From Cladocopium goreaui (Eukaryota > Sar > Dinophyceae > Suessiales > Symbiodiniaceae): a stretch of 64,000 bases of DNA. Under the pieces are notes generated by a model. The model saw only the letters and a program-made list of their open reading frames with translations. It was not told where the DNA came from and searched no databases. Within the stretch, counting starts at the first letter, position 1. The number at the start of each line of letters is the position of its first letter. Position numbers and translations under genes: made by a program. Shown here one piece after another: positions 1-12,255 of the stretch. The stretch covers positions 283,672 through 347,671 of the forward strand of contig CAMXCT020006124.1 in assembly GCA_947184155.2 (NCBI GenBank). The letters run 5' to 3'.

Positions 1-343
1 GGCCAAAGGACAAACAAAAGAAAGATAAAGTCCAAGGCACAAGGTCAGGACCACACCCAAGCACAACCCGGAACCAACAAGGCCAGCAAGCAAGGGACGA
101 AAGTCGTGCAGTAGGCAGGAAGGACCAACCGAACCACGACGAACCCGAAAGCCAGCAGACGGAAAACCTCTTCGAACCACCAGGGCATGAAGCTTGAGAA
201 TGGTAACGGCAAGTCATTGTTGAAAGTCATATATGTATATATATATATATGTATATATATATATAAAGATATACATGCATGTGCATAATAGATATATATA
301 TATATAATGTATGTAATACATACGTATATATGTATATTCAAAA
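1..343. other. Non-genic A/C-rich DNA and TA microsatellite
   Basis: The first 220 bases are rich in AAC/CAA words with no convincing codon pattern; a similar composition recurs at 26.5-26.9 kb. From about 222 to 340 the sequence is an interrupted (TA)n/(TATG)n microsatellite. No gene is visible. Confidence 0.5.
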
Positions 344-375
344 TTAAGCACCCATCATTCGGGCGACCCAGCAAC

Positions 376-2991
376 GTCCAGGGCTGCAAAACTTTTTTGC
401 CAAGGTGCTCTGGTACAGCACGGACAAATGCTTGGAGTAGATTTTCATTTCGTCATCTGTGGCCAGGTCATAACAACGTTCCCATGGATTGACCTGGTAA
501 TGTGGTAAACCCAACAACAAACCCATGGTAGACCCAATGGTACTATTAATGGCATTTAATGGCTTAGTAATGGTTATTGATGATTATTTATGTAATACTA
601 ATCATCCTGATTATTAATATGGTAATATAGAATAGTGGTGGGATAATAATGAAAAATTGCGGTAAACCGAATAAAACGTCCCCAATAGAGGTCGTTTATT
701 GGGTATGCCGCCCTATTTGGGATGATGTAAAGTGACCCCTAAATGTTTGGTTGCTGGGATGGTTTCTTGTTGGGTTTCCCACAATACCAGGTCAAATTCT
801 TGGGTTTTGACTATGGCATTGAGGGCTTTCGAGTTCTGGACCATAGGCCCCAACTGCCCCAACCTGTGGGGTTCTCCTCGTAGTACTCAGACAAATCCCA
901 CTTTGCCCCAAAGTATTGCCTTCGCACAGAAGGCAGTGGTACCCTGAGTCATAATTGGGAGGGCCCCCCCTTCAAGGGGAAGAAAACCAGTCAAAGATTA
1001 TGAAAAAACTTAGAGCAAACACGGATAAACCAGAAAATATTACAACAACACCTCAGTTGATGTTGCATCATCCAAAATATTCAAATACCGAAGAACTTGG
1101 AAATTGGATCCGCTATGGCTATGATCGGTGACGTTTGGGGCCCCATGGCTGGGAAGTCTTCCACGTCCTGAAGTGATCATTCATGATCATTCCAACATAG
1201 CATGAATCAATATCAAAGAAGAATCGAATGAAATCGAGAATGACATTCAAAATATGTGAAAATTCACAAATGGGTGAGGAAAACAAAAAATAAATCCATC
1301 AAGATAATAGCACGAAGCAATTAAGTCCGTAGAACGAAACACCTGTTTTTTCACCAACAACGGGTTCCACAAGTCTTGTAATATCTGTCACCCAATAGCA
1401 CCAAAAACACAAAAACATTCAATGGATTGGTTCAAGAGAGCCGTTTACACGAAAATATGCTGGTTCTAGCATCCAATATGGTTGTTTCGTCTGCAAAGAT
1501 TAATTGAAATGATACACATAGTTATATCATGTTATATCCAGAATTATATCCCAACTCATCCTTGAATCTGAAACTCGTTTCGGGAAACGCATGGGCAAAT
1601 CGGAAAATTCATTGGTTTTGGCCTCCATGTTTGATATTTGATATACCATTGCTTGTTACAGTCAAGACGTCAAATCCATCCTTTGTTCCTTCTTTGTCTG
1701 TTTCGGAATCTACGTCTTATCATGTTGGGACCTCCATTTTCCTATGGCAAATCTTAGATACCCTGCAAGAAGAAAAAAAAATATCTTTTTAGCTGGTTCA
1801 GATCTATGTTCCTATACCAAAAGAATCCAAACGATCAAAATACCGAAGTATCCATCCAAGGTCTCCCCACTTGTACCAGCTGCATATAAATCACCATTCT
1901 TGGCTGGTTGACCCATCCAGGCTTTACCCAGACTCGTTAGTTCTATCATGCTCTATCCAATTAAGGGTGCCCATGTTTTCCGATGAAATCTCACTTCCCA
2001 TGGAAAAATCCCTGGCGTTCAATTGTCCATTGAATCCCTAGTTTTGATGCTGAAATCCCCATCGAAATCCATATTTGTCACGGTTAAATTGCTGAAATTC
2101 CCATCAAAATCTCTATTTTTCATGATATAATCCGTAAAATCCCCATGAACTCCTGATGAAATCTCCATGTTTTTTCCCTCCGTCCCCGTCAGCGCGAACG
2201 GCGTCAACCGGTCCCGGTCACCTCTCGCGCATCTCAGCGGAGCGGCTGCAGCCTTTCGGCGGGCTCCGCACACAAGTGACCGGGTCCAGGCCACCCACCA
2301 GCGCGGCCTGGTGAGGGATGAAAAAACCAACTGGGTGGATCTGGATGGGTGATACATTGAGGGGTATGATATGATATGTATGTATCTACATATGATATAT
2401 ATATATATATGTATGTATATATATATACAAATATGAAATGGTTCTTACCTCTATATGTCGTCATGTCATGTTGATAATGCGATGGTAATCACAACTAAAT
2501 CATGTCAACAACCAGGCAGCATGAACGGCAAGCGGCCGTTTTACATGGTTGAATCATGTTCAACCAACATTTTTGATGATCGACGCCTTCAAAGAATATT
2601 AGGTCACGTATCCCAAGAGATCACATTGAAGAAAATACCATCGAATTCTATCCCCCTCATCCCCTGCTATATCCTCAGTATAATCCCAATGATGTCTGTT
2701 TAAATCATCTGAAAAATCCCCATGTTTCATACTGAAAAAAATCCCTCACAAATTGATGTTTGAAACCCTGACAATGTGGTTTAAATGGAGGTTTCCTGAA
2801 ATAGGGGTACCTCTAAATCATCCATTTTAATAGGTTCTTCCATTATAAACATTTATAAACCATCCAGCTATGGGGTACCCCATTTATGGAAACCCCCAAA
2901 TCACCAAACATCCCACCGTCGACGTCGCCTCGAGGCCAGCGGCCAGGCCTGAATCCGTCGGCAAGCTGGGAAGCGCCGTATGCAGCGAGGC
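376..2991 (-). CDS. Exon islands of an unidentified spliced gene
   Basis: Five short open islands on the minus strand stand out from AT-rich intron-like DNA, each starting after AG|G or AG and ending before GT. In transcription order they are 2991-2917, 2307-2222 (reads LVGGLDPVTC), 1167-1133 (DVEDFPAMGPQ), 919-864 (QYFGAKWDLSEYYEENP) and 493-376 (ERCYDLATDDEMKIYSK). The peptides have balanced charged and aromatic residues, unlike the flanks. I do not recognise the protein and cannot show that the islands belong to one gene. Exon edges are read by eye; the frame of the 2991-2917 island is ambiguous. Small exons separated by introns of several hundred bases match the better supported kinesin gene nearby. 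Confidence 0.35.
2775..2885 (-). repeat. Dispersed intron repeat, copy 1
   Basis: Read on the minus strand this segment shares an ordered series of words with 8797-8885 on the plus strand: GGGGTACCC, ATGGTTTATAATGG, CCTATT, AATGGATGATTT, GGTACCCC and GAAACCTCCAT. The TGGGGTACCCCA palindrome near 2872 is part of it. Both copies lie between exon islands. Confidence 0.6.
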
Positions 2992-3272
2992 CTCGAATGG
3001 GATGAGAAAATTGGATGATCGGAGACCCTCTGCTCAACATACAAGAAGCTACGGAAAAATCACCATTTATCATAGGAAAATTAACTATTTCTATGGCCAC
3101 GTTCAATAGCTATGTAACAAATTACCAGAGGCTAATCATGGGATCACAACTTGGATATTCATCGGAATGGGATCGGCATCAAAAGAACAACTGTGTCAAA
3201 CAAACGGGAATGGACAATGAATAGATAAAACATTCTGATTAACAAAGCGTTGTTAATGAGAATGTTTTATTT

Positions 3273-3578
3273 TTAGTGTCGTCTGCTGTTCATACGTCTG
3301 TTGGTTTGACGGTGTTTTGATAGATTGGATTTGCTTGTGATGGTTCGTCCGCAGTCTGGACAGGTGAAAGGGGTTGATAATTTCTTTTGAGAATACTTTG
3401 AAAAATAATTGGGGTCTAATGGTTTCTTGTCGTAAGTTCCGTCGGGTTTCCATCTTGTGGATGTTGTGGTTGGTGGATTTTGAGGGTTGCTGGATTGGTG
3501 TAGTGCTTCCGCCATTTGGTCAAAAAGGTCTTCGTCCATTTCTTGTTTCATTCCGTTAATATACATATAGCAGGGCAT
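3273..3578 (-). CDS. Small zinc-finger-like ORF
   Basis: An unspliced ORF of about 101 codons starting at the ATG at 3578. Its C-terminal third contains FTCPDCGRTITSKSNLSKH, that is Cys-x2-Cys-x12-His as in a C2H2 finger. The next His is 12 residues on, further than the usual 3-5, so the finger is degenerate or uses another ligand. The N-terminal half has no domain I know. Unlike the surrounding islands it has no introns, is AT-rich and sits 2 bases after another compact minus-strand ORF. That tight unspliced layout suggests a transferred or virus-derived fragment, but I cannot name a source. Confidence 0.4.
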   Translation of the reverse strand: MPCYMYINGMKQEMDEDLFDQMAEALHQSSNPQNPPTTTSTRWKPDGTYDKKPLDPNYFSKYSQKKLSTPFTCPDCGRTITSKSNLSKHRQTNRRMNSRRH

Positions 3579-3580
3579 AT

Positions 3581-3817
3581 TCAATTTTTGATTCTATAAG
3601 GTGTCATTTCTTTAAGTGTTTTTGGGTCTGTTGCTCTAAAAATTGTGTTTTTAACAAATGTCCTAAATTGATGTTTTTTGAACGCTAAAACGATGGTTTT
3701 AGGACACTTGTTGAAGTAAGGATTTTTTGTCTTCAAAAGTTCAGGGTGAAACGATTTGTCCGTGTTTGATGGTTTGGCTATAAAAGTTGAGGGTGAAACG
3801 ATTTGTCCGTATTTCAT
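3581..3817 (-). CDS. Unrecognised compact ORF upstream of the zinc-finger-like ORF
   Basis: An ORF of 78 codons, basic and Lys/Phe/Thr-rich, ending 2 bases before the ATG of the next minus-strand ORF. Its first 25 or so residues are encoded by the 45-bp tandem repeat at 3736-3900, so the true start is unclear and part of the reading frame may be repeat-derived. I see no domain. The close spacing hints that the two ORFs were once one unit. Confidence 0.25.
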   Translation of the reverse strand: MKYGQIVSPSTFIAKPSNTDKSFHPELLKTKNPYFNKCPKTIVLAFKKHQFRTFVKNTIFRATDPKTLKEMTPYRIKN

Positions 3818-3900
3818 GCTTTTGTCAAAAGTTGAGGGTGAAACGTGTCCGTGTTTGATGGTTTGGCTAAAAAAGTTCAGGGTGAAACGATTTGTCTGTT
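3736..3900. repeat. Tandem repeat, 44-47 bp, four copies
   Basis: The word GGGTGAAACG recurs at 3744, 3791, 3836 and 3880, followed by TTTGTCCGTGTTTGATGG or variants. Spacing is 47, 45 and 44 bp. A looser TATC/GATAC-rich stretch follows to about 3995. Confidence 0.7.
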
Positions 3901-4081
3901 GTTGCTTGTTCGGTGAATGATTGATACTCGGTTCTGGGTATCGTTGATACTTGGATACTGGTATCTGGGTATCATTGATACTAGGTATCTGCGGTTATGC
4001 ATGCAACACGTGAAAATTACTCTTGGATGACTCACCCACAAAACATCTCAAGCGCCACAGTTTTTTTTTCACCGGCGAAGC

Positions 4082-5211
4082 TCACATGTATCCTGCATCC
4101 CTCAACTTCTGCTCATCCTCTTCAAAGAGCTTGGCGACGAAATGCCAATGCTTCAAAGCCACCCTTAAATTGGTTGTACTCCTCAGGACGCAGTCTGCTG
4201 GCTCCTCACGAATAAGATTCAAAGTCATTTGGGTCGTCTGCTTGCTGTTTGGGAGATACCCCATGGGTCCTGCCCCAGCCACCTTGAGGAGATAGTCCTT
4301 CACTTCCTGGTCGTCCAATTTCTTTTCAATTGCTTCCACCCTCCGGTTGTACCACTGCTCAACCTGCTCGATGACCGCATCCGCACCTTTCTGACCTTCT
4401 CTGGAGACGTCTTCCAGTATCAAGTCCAAGGCGCGCAAGTTGCCCCCCACGCGGATGTAGTAGTGCTTCAACACCTCGTCCATGTCATCTTCGGCAAGAA
4501 CCTTGTTCAGCGTCCGGAAGTCGTTTCCCTGCTTTGCCACCTCCTTGACCACAGATGTGAAGTCTTCGAAGGGCAGCGGTCGCACCACAACCAGCCTTGA
4601 CATGTCAAACCTTTCGGTGATGATGTCGGCCACAGCAGACACGCTGACCTCCAAAATGAACTTGCACGCGGCATTGTCGTAGGTGATGTTGCGAGCGAAG
4701 GCACCGAGGGTGGAAGCAATGTCATCACAGGCATCCCTACTAAATTTGTCTCCGCGCCTTTTGGTTGTGAGTTGCAGGTATACCACGACGGCACTGCCTG
4801 TTCGGTGCTTGGACGTCTCATTCACCCGTTCCAGCAAAAATTTGACATTTGACGACGGGTAACGTTCAGCTTCAAGTCCTCACCAGGACGAACAGAAATA
4901 TCAAGAGGAAGCACCCTTTTGCCATTCTTCACATGCTCACACATGAGATTGTTCAGCATGGTTGATTTCCCAATGCCTTGGGAACCACTGACCACCAAGA
5001 AGGAAGGGGTGCTCAAAGCTTAACCTTGAGGTGAATTGATGAAGTCCTTGATGTATTCCTCCTCGAGGGGCCGTGCAGGGGCGGGCTCTTTCCTTTTCAG
5101 CCTTTGCCCAGCCTTCCTCACTGCCCTGTTCATGAAAAGCCAGGAAGGAACCTTTGAATGAGAGCTTGGAGAACCAGCACTACGACGCTCCCTGTGCTCA
5201 ACAACGTCCAA
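4082..5211 (-). pseudogene. P-loop NTPase of RHS/Crinkler type, broken
   Basis: Three minus-strand segments belong together. 5211-5020 ends EEEYIKDFINSPQG then TAA; the same frame continues at 5016 with LVVSGSQGIGKSTMLN, a Walker A motif (GxxGxGKST). Near 4840 the frame shifts by one base and 4837-4082 continues about 250 residues with a VVVYLQL strand, a VVVRPLPFEDF stretch and a charged helical C-terminus ending DAGYM. An ATPase core after a short degenerate N-terminus resembles retrotransposon-hot-spot and Crinkler-type P-loop proteins, families that are expanded in protists; this is my recollection of the family, not a search. An in-frame stop plus a frameshift make it a pseudogene unless the assembly has errors or short introns hide there. 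Confidence 0.55.
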
Positions 5212-5847
5212 CCAGTTTTAACGGTCTGCGCCGGAAAAGCCCTTGCGGGCTGTGTTCGTGCATGACCGCTTGGAAGGACGAACCGGCCTGGCGCAAGCTC
5301 AACCTGCCTCACAAAGATGCATCTGCGGAATGTCGAAGAAAAGGGACAATACATCGGTGCAGTCAATTTGTGCCAAACTGGCTTTGGTATTGAAGGATGC
5401 TTGATATGCAAAACCAAACAGGAACCACAGCGCCTAACCTCAATCAATACATGAATTTGAAGCAAATAATTCGACATCTTTGAACAACAGCTTGGTAGAA
5501 TTTAAACCTGAGCCTAGACATAGAAACTCTGTCCACCTCAACAATTATCCCCTTCATTCAATCCAAACATTATCACAACAACCTCAACAACACATTTAGC
5601 AAGATAATCAAAAAGAAACAGTCAAACATTTAGATTTACAACATTGAACAAAAACATAACAGCCTCCCACCTGACCTCCAACCTGTCTTGTCCCAGTTCC
5701 CCTGTTTTACCATTTTTTATGGGATAACTGTTATCGATGACAACGGGATATCAATATGGGATATATGACCAACATATACCAACATGATATCTGGGTCCGT
5801 GTCTAAAAATGGGCTATGAAACCCCCAACCTCTAGTCATTCAATGAC

Positions 5848-8707
5848 CTGAATCACCCCATCGTTTTTGCGAGGCACGATCGAAATTCCACGAAGTCCAT
5901 CCAGGTGCCTCGTGACGGGGGGGTTGGTGGTGCTTCTGGTGACCACATCAAAGCTCCAAATCAGAGGTCGGGAATGGATCAAACCTACCATACATTACCA
6001 AAAAACCATGGGGATGAACATCCAGCATCATCCAGTTGTGTCAAAAAACCCAGTCAAAATAATCGGGTTCCCAGATCCCGGAAAAAAAAATCACCAAGGC
6101 ACAAATCTTTCAGCGAGATCAAATTCATCTCTTCAGGCTCCATCTGAGAAGGCGCAGGCACAAACGGTCACAAACGACAACCGAGGTCCGGTTGGAAGAT
6201 CTTCAGCTTCCAAATGTGCTTCCAAATGTGCTCAGCTTCCAAAAGCTTCCAAAGTTTACCAAAATCTTAGGAAAAATCGCATAAAAAATGGTCATCGCCG
6301 GCCTCGCAGGACTCGAGGAGATGTTGGTACCTCGATCAATCCCGGTCATCCCATGTCCCCTAGATTAAAAGTAAACAAATATTTAAAATCAGATTTCTTA
6401 TGGTCTAAAATCATATTTCAAAATCATATTTCTGTATATTCAGATTTGAACTCGTTGATATCTATGTAGAAAGATATAGATCATATTGACTCTTTGATAT
6501 CTAGATAGATAGCTAGATAGCTACATAGATAGATAGGATAAAATAGGATAAGATAAGATAAGACAAGATAAGATATATCACTGCATGGTACAGCAACTGA
6601 TGACAGGTACTCCAGCCGACCTGTTCTTTGGGAAATGGATTACTGATGATAACTGCTAAATTGGGAATCCAAAAATGCAGAGAACACTTGGAATGGTCAT
6701 AAAGAATCAACCAGTCGCCCCCGATTGGACCCTCACAACAGATGGTTCAGATTCGCCGATTCGAAAAACGTGGTTGTTGATGGTGAAACCCCATTAGATC
6801 CCATTGTCACTAAATCCCCTATGAAAATATCGTGGTTTTTGGTGGTGAACAAACCCATTGCATCCCACAAATCCCATTCTTGCTTTGAATTTCCTCATAA
6901 ACGAGTGTGCTGGTGGTTCGTAGACCCGTAAGTATCCCATGATGTTCCCGTGAAACCCCATTGAATAAATTCCATAAACCCTTAGTAAACCCTTTGGAAT
7001 GGGTGTTTTTAACGGTGCCTTCAATAAAAATCAGACCGGGCAACTGCTCAACAAGGCGGCGAGGCAAGGGCAACAGCTCCTGCCGCTGTTGAGACATCCC
7101 CTGGGGCCTTTGTTGAAAATAGAAAACCCCAAGATCCATCGAGGCTTCCTATCATCATTTTTCATCATCTTCCCCAAAAAAAAAATGACTATAACTTGGA
7201 GGATACCCCAAAAACCCATAGAGTTGATCACCAGTTTCCCTTTTAAAAAAATAGCCACTTTGGGACCATCCCTCCTTTCCAGACACGCCCAAAGGACAAA
7301 AAAACTCCAGCCTGCTTCAGCTTGTGCTGTGCGGGGCGCTCAAACAGGAGATCCAACTGCAGGAATAAACCTGCGGAGGATGTTTCGCTACACAGGAAAC
7401 CTTGAGTTTTCTGCCTTCCATACATCTACAGTGTAGAGAGCACATTAGGGGATATCATCAACCGTCATTTTTGTTCTTTAATGCTGTTTATAATGGCTTG
7501 TAGACCCCATTTGGCGCCTAAAAGCTAAATCTGTAGCTTAAACCCTAGGGTAAAACCCCTATTTTCGTGTGGGTTATCAGTGGTTACACCTACATTTGTG
7601 TGTTAAACTGTTAAACCTACATTTTTTGCAGCTTAACCCCCCAGAAGATTTGGCTCACCCCATCCCTCGCTCTCCGCGCGCCTAGCTTCCTCTCTGGTTT
7701 CGGCACCTGTCGAGCCACTGCCCAGCGAGTGGAGGAGCCAGCGGGACCTCAGGGTACCCCTCCCCAATGGGAGCAGCGGACCTTTCGGCAACAAAAAAGG
7801 TGGGCAAACGACATGTTTCGTTCGAAAATGTGGTCTATATTTATATTTTTATATAGTTCATGGATGATGTTGGTGTGCTTTGTTTTTTTCGAATGATTGA
7901 TTGTGGAATCTATGGACATGGTTGATTTATATCTGGATGATTGACCATTGGGAAGGTATTTTAGTTCATGGATGATTGAAATGGGTGGTGTCATGGAAAA
8001 CAGTTTGCCATGGGGCAAAACAGAACACGGTTCTACATTGAGTTAACGGTTGATTGATACCTTTCCGGAGAAATGGTTGTGTGGATGAGTGACCATTAGA
8101 TGGGAATAAACCAAGAATCAAACAACTGGATCAAGACTTGGGTACCCAAATCTTGACCTCATGAAGAAACTAAAGCCCAAGCTTTTGATTACCATGTTTA
8201 GTAAACATCCGTGGGAAATTCCATTGGTTTGTGCTCACTAAGGTTACCACATCCACCAAGCAGCTACAGGATTCCACCGACAAATCATAGGCTTCGTGCA
8301 AGTAGACCAACACATGCCCTGGAGTGCGCCCACATCGCCAGGGCTCCAAAATGGAGTACCCAAGGACCCATGAGAATTGCTCATTGTTTGCTCTCAACCA
8401 AAATATGCCAGATCTATCATCTGCACTTACGCATCCAAAATGGACTTTATTCTCCAACAAATGGGGGGGCAACAATTTTCAGCAACACTCACATCTGGGT
8501 TTGAAAATCCGATACCCCTAAATCCCCATTGGTTTATCATCATCTTCTTCCAAAAAAAAAACTTTGTGGAGTAAATCCCCCCCATTTTTCAGCCACAACC
8601 AGAGATTTTTCTGCGCCTGCACTCAGAAGGACCTCAATCCGGTCCTCCGGTTGCGCCCGAGGCCGAAGCACCAGCTGGGAGGCGTCGAAGGCATAGATCA
8701 ACACCAC
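5848..8707 (-). CDS. Exon islands of an unidentified spliced gene
   Basis: Eight minus-strand islands with splice-like edges, in transcription order: 8707-8633 (VVLIYAFDASQLVLRPR), 8318-8248 (HVLVYLHEAYDLSVE), 7747-7707 (SRWLLHSLGSGST), 7370-7312 (LFLQLDLLFERPAQHKL), 7107-7037 (QELLPLPRRLVEQLP), 6330 to about 6291 (YQHLLESCEAGDD), 6143-6095 (MEPEEMNLISLKDLC) and 5908-5848 (HLDGLRGISIVPRKND). Most start after AG|G and end before GT; the 7370-7312 island would use GC. The content is Leu-rich and helical in part. I do not recognise the protein, and there could be more than one gene. The NTPase pseudogene at 4.1-5.2 kb separates this run from the one at 0.4-3.0 kb. Confidence 0.38.
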
Positions 8708-8796
8708 CTAACAGCTCAGGTTTTCAATGGTTTTTGGATGTTTTTGGGCACTGAAATTGGAAGGTTCTTCATTGAAATATGGGGGAACCAAAACGG

Positions 8797-8885
8797 GGGT
8801 ACCCTAAAATAGATGGTTTATAATGGAAAATCCTATTGGAATGGATGATTTGGGGGTACCCCATGTCAAGAAACCTCCATATGTT
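8797..8885 (+). repeat. Dispersed intron repeat, copy 2
   Basis: Plus-strand partner of the element at 2775-2885: the same ordered words (GGGTACCCT, ATGGTTTATAATGG, AATGGATGATTTGG, GGGTACCCC, GAAACCTCCAT) in the opposite orientation. Confidence 0.6.
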
Positions 8886-8889
8886 GAAA

Positions 8890-10034
8890 TGCTCAAAATT
8901 GATTGGACCCCCCAGAATGGATGGTGTCCATTGAATAAATTTGGTTGCTTACTCAAAGGTTCTAAAGAATCTGAAAGTGACACACGATTCGTGGGTGAGT
9001 TGGGAGCCCCCACTTCATCTATACCAACATGACAATTGACATCTCCAAATCAGCGCAGATCAGCAGGGACCCAAATCTCTCCTTAAAACGATGTTTGTAA
9101 GGCAGTCCCCAAGTCTCGGGACACGCGGCCCACTGGGTATCAAACCAACAGAATTTGATTTCAAAAAAATTATTCCTTCACCCTTCCAGCGCCCACCTTT
9201 TTCATCGAACAATGACGCAAATAGGGCCCAGCCTGGCCACAGGTTGGACATCCAAATGCGGGTGCATCAACAATCTGAAGCCATAGATTTCTGGTACAGC
9301 CATGACATCTCATGAAATATCATGTAGATATATATATATAACTTGAGACCCAGGGATAAGGGACGAAAACTAGCTTGGCAGGGAACTTGGCATGAAAACG
9401 CAAAGGGCACAGCGCAGCTGCGCAGCTTTTCTGTCAGCGTGGACGAGCGGGTGTGAAGCTGGGGCGTATTGGTAAGGCGAAAATCCAGACCTATGTATTG
9501 AGGCAACGTACAACGGGAGGGGACGAGGATAACATATATGATTATGTACTGTTGCATGAAGAGGATGAGGGCATTCAGCATAGCCAACATGATGACCACC
9601 GATTGGGAAAGATTCAAAAGTCCACCTTCGGCATCGGAGTGGACCTTTGGAAGCGCGGGAAAAAGTAACGCAGTGCAAAACCGAAGTTGAGGATGAGAGG
9701 TAGGGTGGCGACATGCCGACGGTGTCCCTGGGGGATTGAGCAACGGCCAAACTGCTTGTGAACCAGCCTGGGGTAGTTAATAACTGAGAAGTTTCACACG
9801 ATTGGAGGTTCCAGCCCAACCAATACCTTGCTAAAGCAAGAGACACTTCAGCTGGCAGAAGCTAGCTGTGGTAATTAAGCTAATAACCTCCGAATTGGAA
9901 GATCTTGAAATGTCATTCCTGGGCTATCTGGCAATTCCGACCCATTTCAGTTCCATGGTCTCATTCGTGCCACCCATTTCGAACGACGCTGCCTCGAAAG
10001 GATCTTGGAGTTTGGGTGGTGGATCAAAGTATAC
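8890..10034. other. No gene assigned
   Basis: About 1.1 kb with two overlapping open frames on the minus strand (9267-9743 and 9370-9846) and a shorter one on the plus strand (9453-9668). None shows a motif or a consistent splice pattern. The overlap of long open frames may only reflect low stop-codon density. Confidence 0.4.
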
Positions 10035-12255
10035 CTGCGCAGCAAAGGCGGCTCCGGCCAAAGGGGCTCACCCTCAAACAGTCCAATTTGTAGCCAAATA
10101 GCTATGAGTCAAAACCCTGGTACCCTTGGTACCCTGATGTTTATTTTCCCAAGGATGGTGCCACTAGGTTTTCACCCATCTCCAAATCATGCGCGGAAGC
10201 TCAGAATTTGTCACAAGCCGCCCAGCCCAAGGAAACTCAAAGCCAGCCTGCTCGGAGGCTTCCCAACAATGACAATGCAGCAGCCCTGAGGAACGCCCTG
10301 TGATATGGTGACGAGAGAAGCTGGACACTGCCCTCAGATCATGGCTCAGCACCATCTCCCAGATTTTCAGGGCGGGGGCATCAGCAACTGTCTTTCGAAA
10401 TCGCCAAATCACCAGTGAAGCACCAAACCTCTCAAGCCTGAAATTCTCCGTTAACACACCATCGATTCATCAAAAACAAAACCAAACAAAACAACGAAAC
10501 TACCCAAGCATCACCGACTAACAAACGAGGCTTCAAAGCGAGCGGCTCTTCCACCAGTTGCCCCAACTTTTCCAAGTCTTGGTCCAACTGATGCAAGCCC
10601 TCGAACTCCTGAACGAAGTCCAGGATTCATAGGGACGACCATGCGGCCCGGCACCAGTTGGCTCAGTCTCAAGAACTATGGGGGATTTACATACATATGT
10701 AATTATGTATGTATATATACATATGGATTTACCTTACCTCTACGGTTCTTTTCATGGCGAAAATGATGATAGACATAGACCATGGGATGTTGGGCTTTGC
10801 CAATCTTCAACCAAGTCCTCAATTGGCACTGGAGGAACTCACCGCCACCAGCCATGAAAAAATGTACCGTTTACCCTCTGGTAATCGATTACGTAGCGAA
10901 CTGGAAAACCACCATTTGGTAGCTAGGTAAATTATCATATTTCTCATCTATAAATGGGCCATTTTCCAGAGCTATGGAGAAAACAAAATAGAGGCTAGTT
11001 CGATGATCTTTCCATTTAAACATGATAAAAATATAAAAACCTCCATGTGTCCATGATTTCCCAAGGACCTTCCCATTCTCCAAATCTATGGGCCATGGCT
11101 TCCATCGCTGCCGTTTTCTCCTGGGAGGTGGGTCTCACCTCATAGGTCCAATCGGAGGCGAAGCCCAGGTAGGCGTCCAGCATCTGAAAACAAGGACTGG
11201 AACTTTCACGACTAATGGGGCTGGGCTTTTTGGGGTTTCACCACATGTCAGATACAATGACTGATTCATGATGAATTCAGAAGTACCCTCTGGTAAACGT
11301 GTACGTAACTATGGTTTTAAAAAAAAAAAACATGCGATTTTCATGGGTAAATCCACTATTTCTATGGCCATGTTCAATAGCTTTTTGTATGTTTACCAGG
11401 CCGGGTATCAAATATGAATTTATCCCATCCAAATTTGATATGCCAAATCTGCCCCGGGATGACCAACGGATCAACCATCCCAACATGTTGGAAAGTGGAA
11501 AACGCCATAGCTTGAAAGGTACCAGCCCAAGTTCCCGACAAATAGGATCAAATAGGTACTTGCAAGATAATATCTGCTTCCAAAAAATCGCCCGACGCAT
11601 CATCGAGTAAGAATCAAGCCGCAAAATCACAGAGAAATCAACCCATTAAGAATCATTAAGACCTATCACCTATCAAAAGTAACTTCAATGAAGTCAAGTT
11701 CCATTAAGAAGCCCCAATCATTAGACGATGATTAGACAGCGCCTCCCGCGGTGTCCGCGGCATCTGCCGCGAGAGCCACAGATCCTCGACCTCCAACTGG
11801 GCCAAAGCGCCACCTCCGAGGAAAATTGGGGATAGCTTCTGAATTCATAGAATTTCCATTATATTATATATATATATAAATATGAATATACATGTGATAT
11901 ATGTACGTATGCCTGTAATACATGTATATATATATATATACATATATATATATCAGATATTAGAGAAAAAAAGAAAGAATATACACAAAAGAGAGAAGAA
12001 CGAGAGAGGTCAAAACCTACCAAAATAGTGTTATATATATATACACACATGATTAGTTGTAGTTGGTAAAAGGATGTTTATTCGCCAAGAATGTTTTGAT
12101 CCAATCCCCAAAATCACCATGAACCAGGGCCAACAAGCCACAGCCCTTGCCAGTTGAGCTGAGCAACTGCCATCGCAGTCTCTTCGGATGTGAACAAAGC
12201 CCCTCTGCTCCAGCTCAACACCAAGCTGCGCCGCTGTGGCATCCTTGGCTGAGGC
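10035..12255 (-). CDS. Exon islands, partly coiled coil, unidentified
   Basis: Minus-strand islands in transcription order: about 12255-12140 (two frames open), about 11825-11737 (LAQLEVEDLWLSRQMP), 11183-11139 (MLDAYLGFASDWTYE, between TTTTCAG and GTGAGA), about 10850-10800 (EFLQCQLRTWLKIGK), about 10613-10530 (EFEGLHQLDQDLEKLG, heptad-like), about 10440-10300 (ALKIWEMVLSHDLRA) and 10072-10035 (EPLWPEPPLLR). The strand matches the kinesin gene just upstream (13.8-18.1 kb), and coiled-coil content would suit a kinesin stalk. I could not find the kinesin SSRSH or DLAGSE exons to link them, so a separate gene is equally possible. Confidence 0.33.

Noticed and set aside
9267-9846. Two overlapping 158-codon minus-strand ORFs
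   Set aside because: Both frames are open with no motif or splice support and low-quality composition; probably chance.
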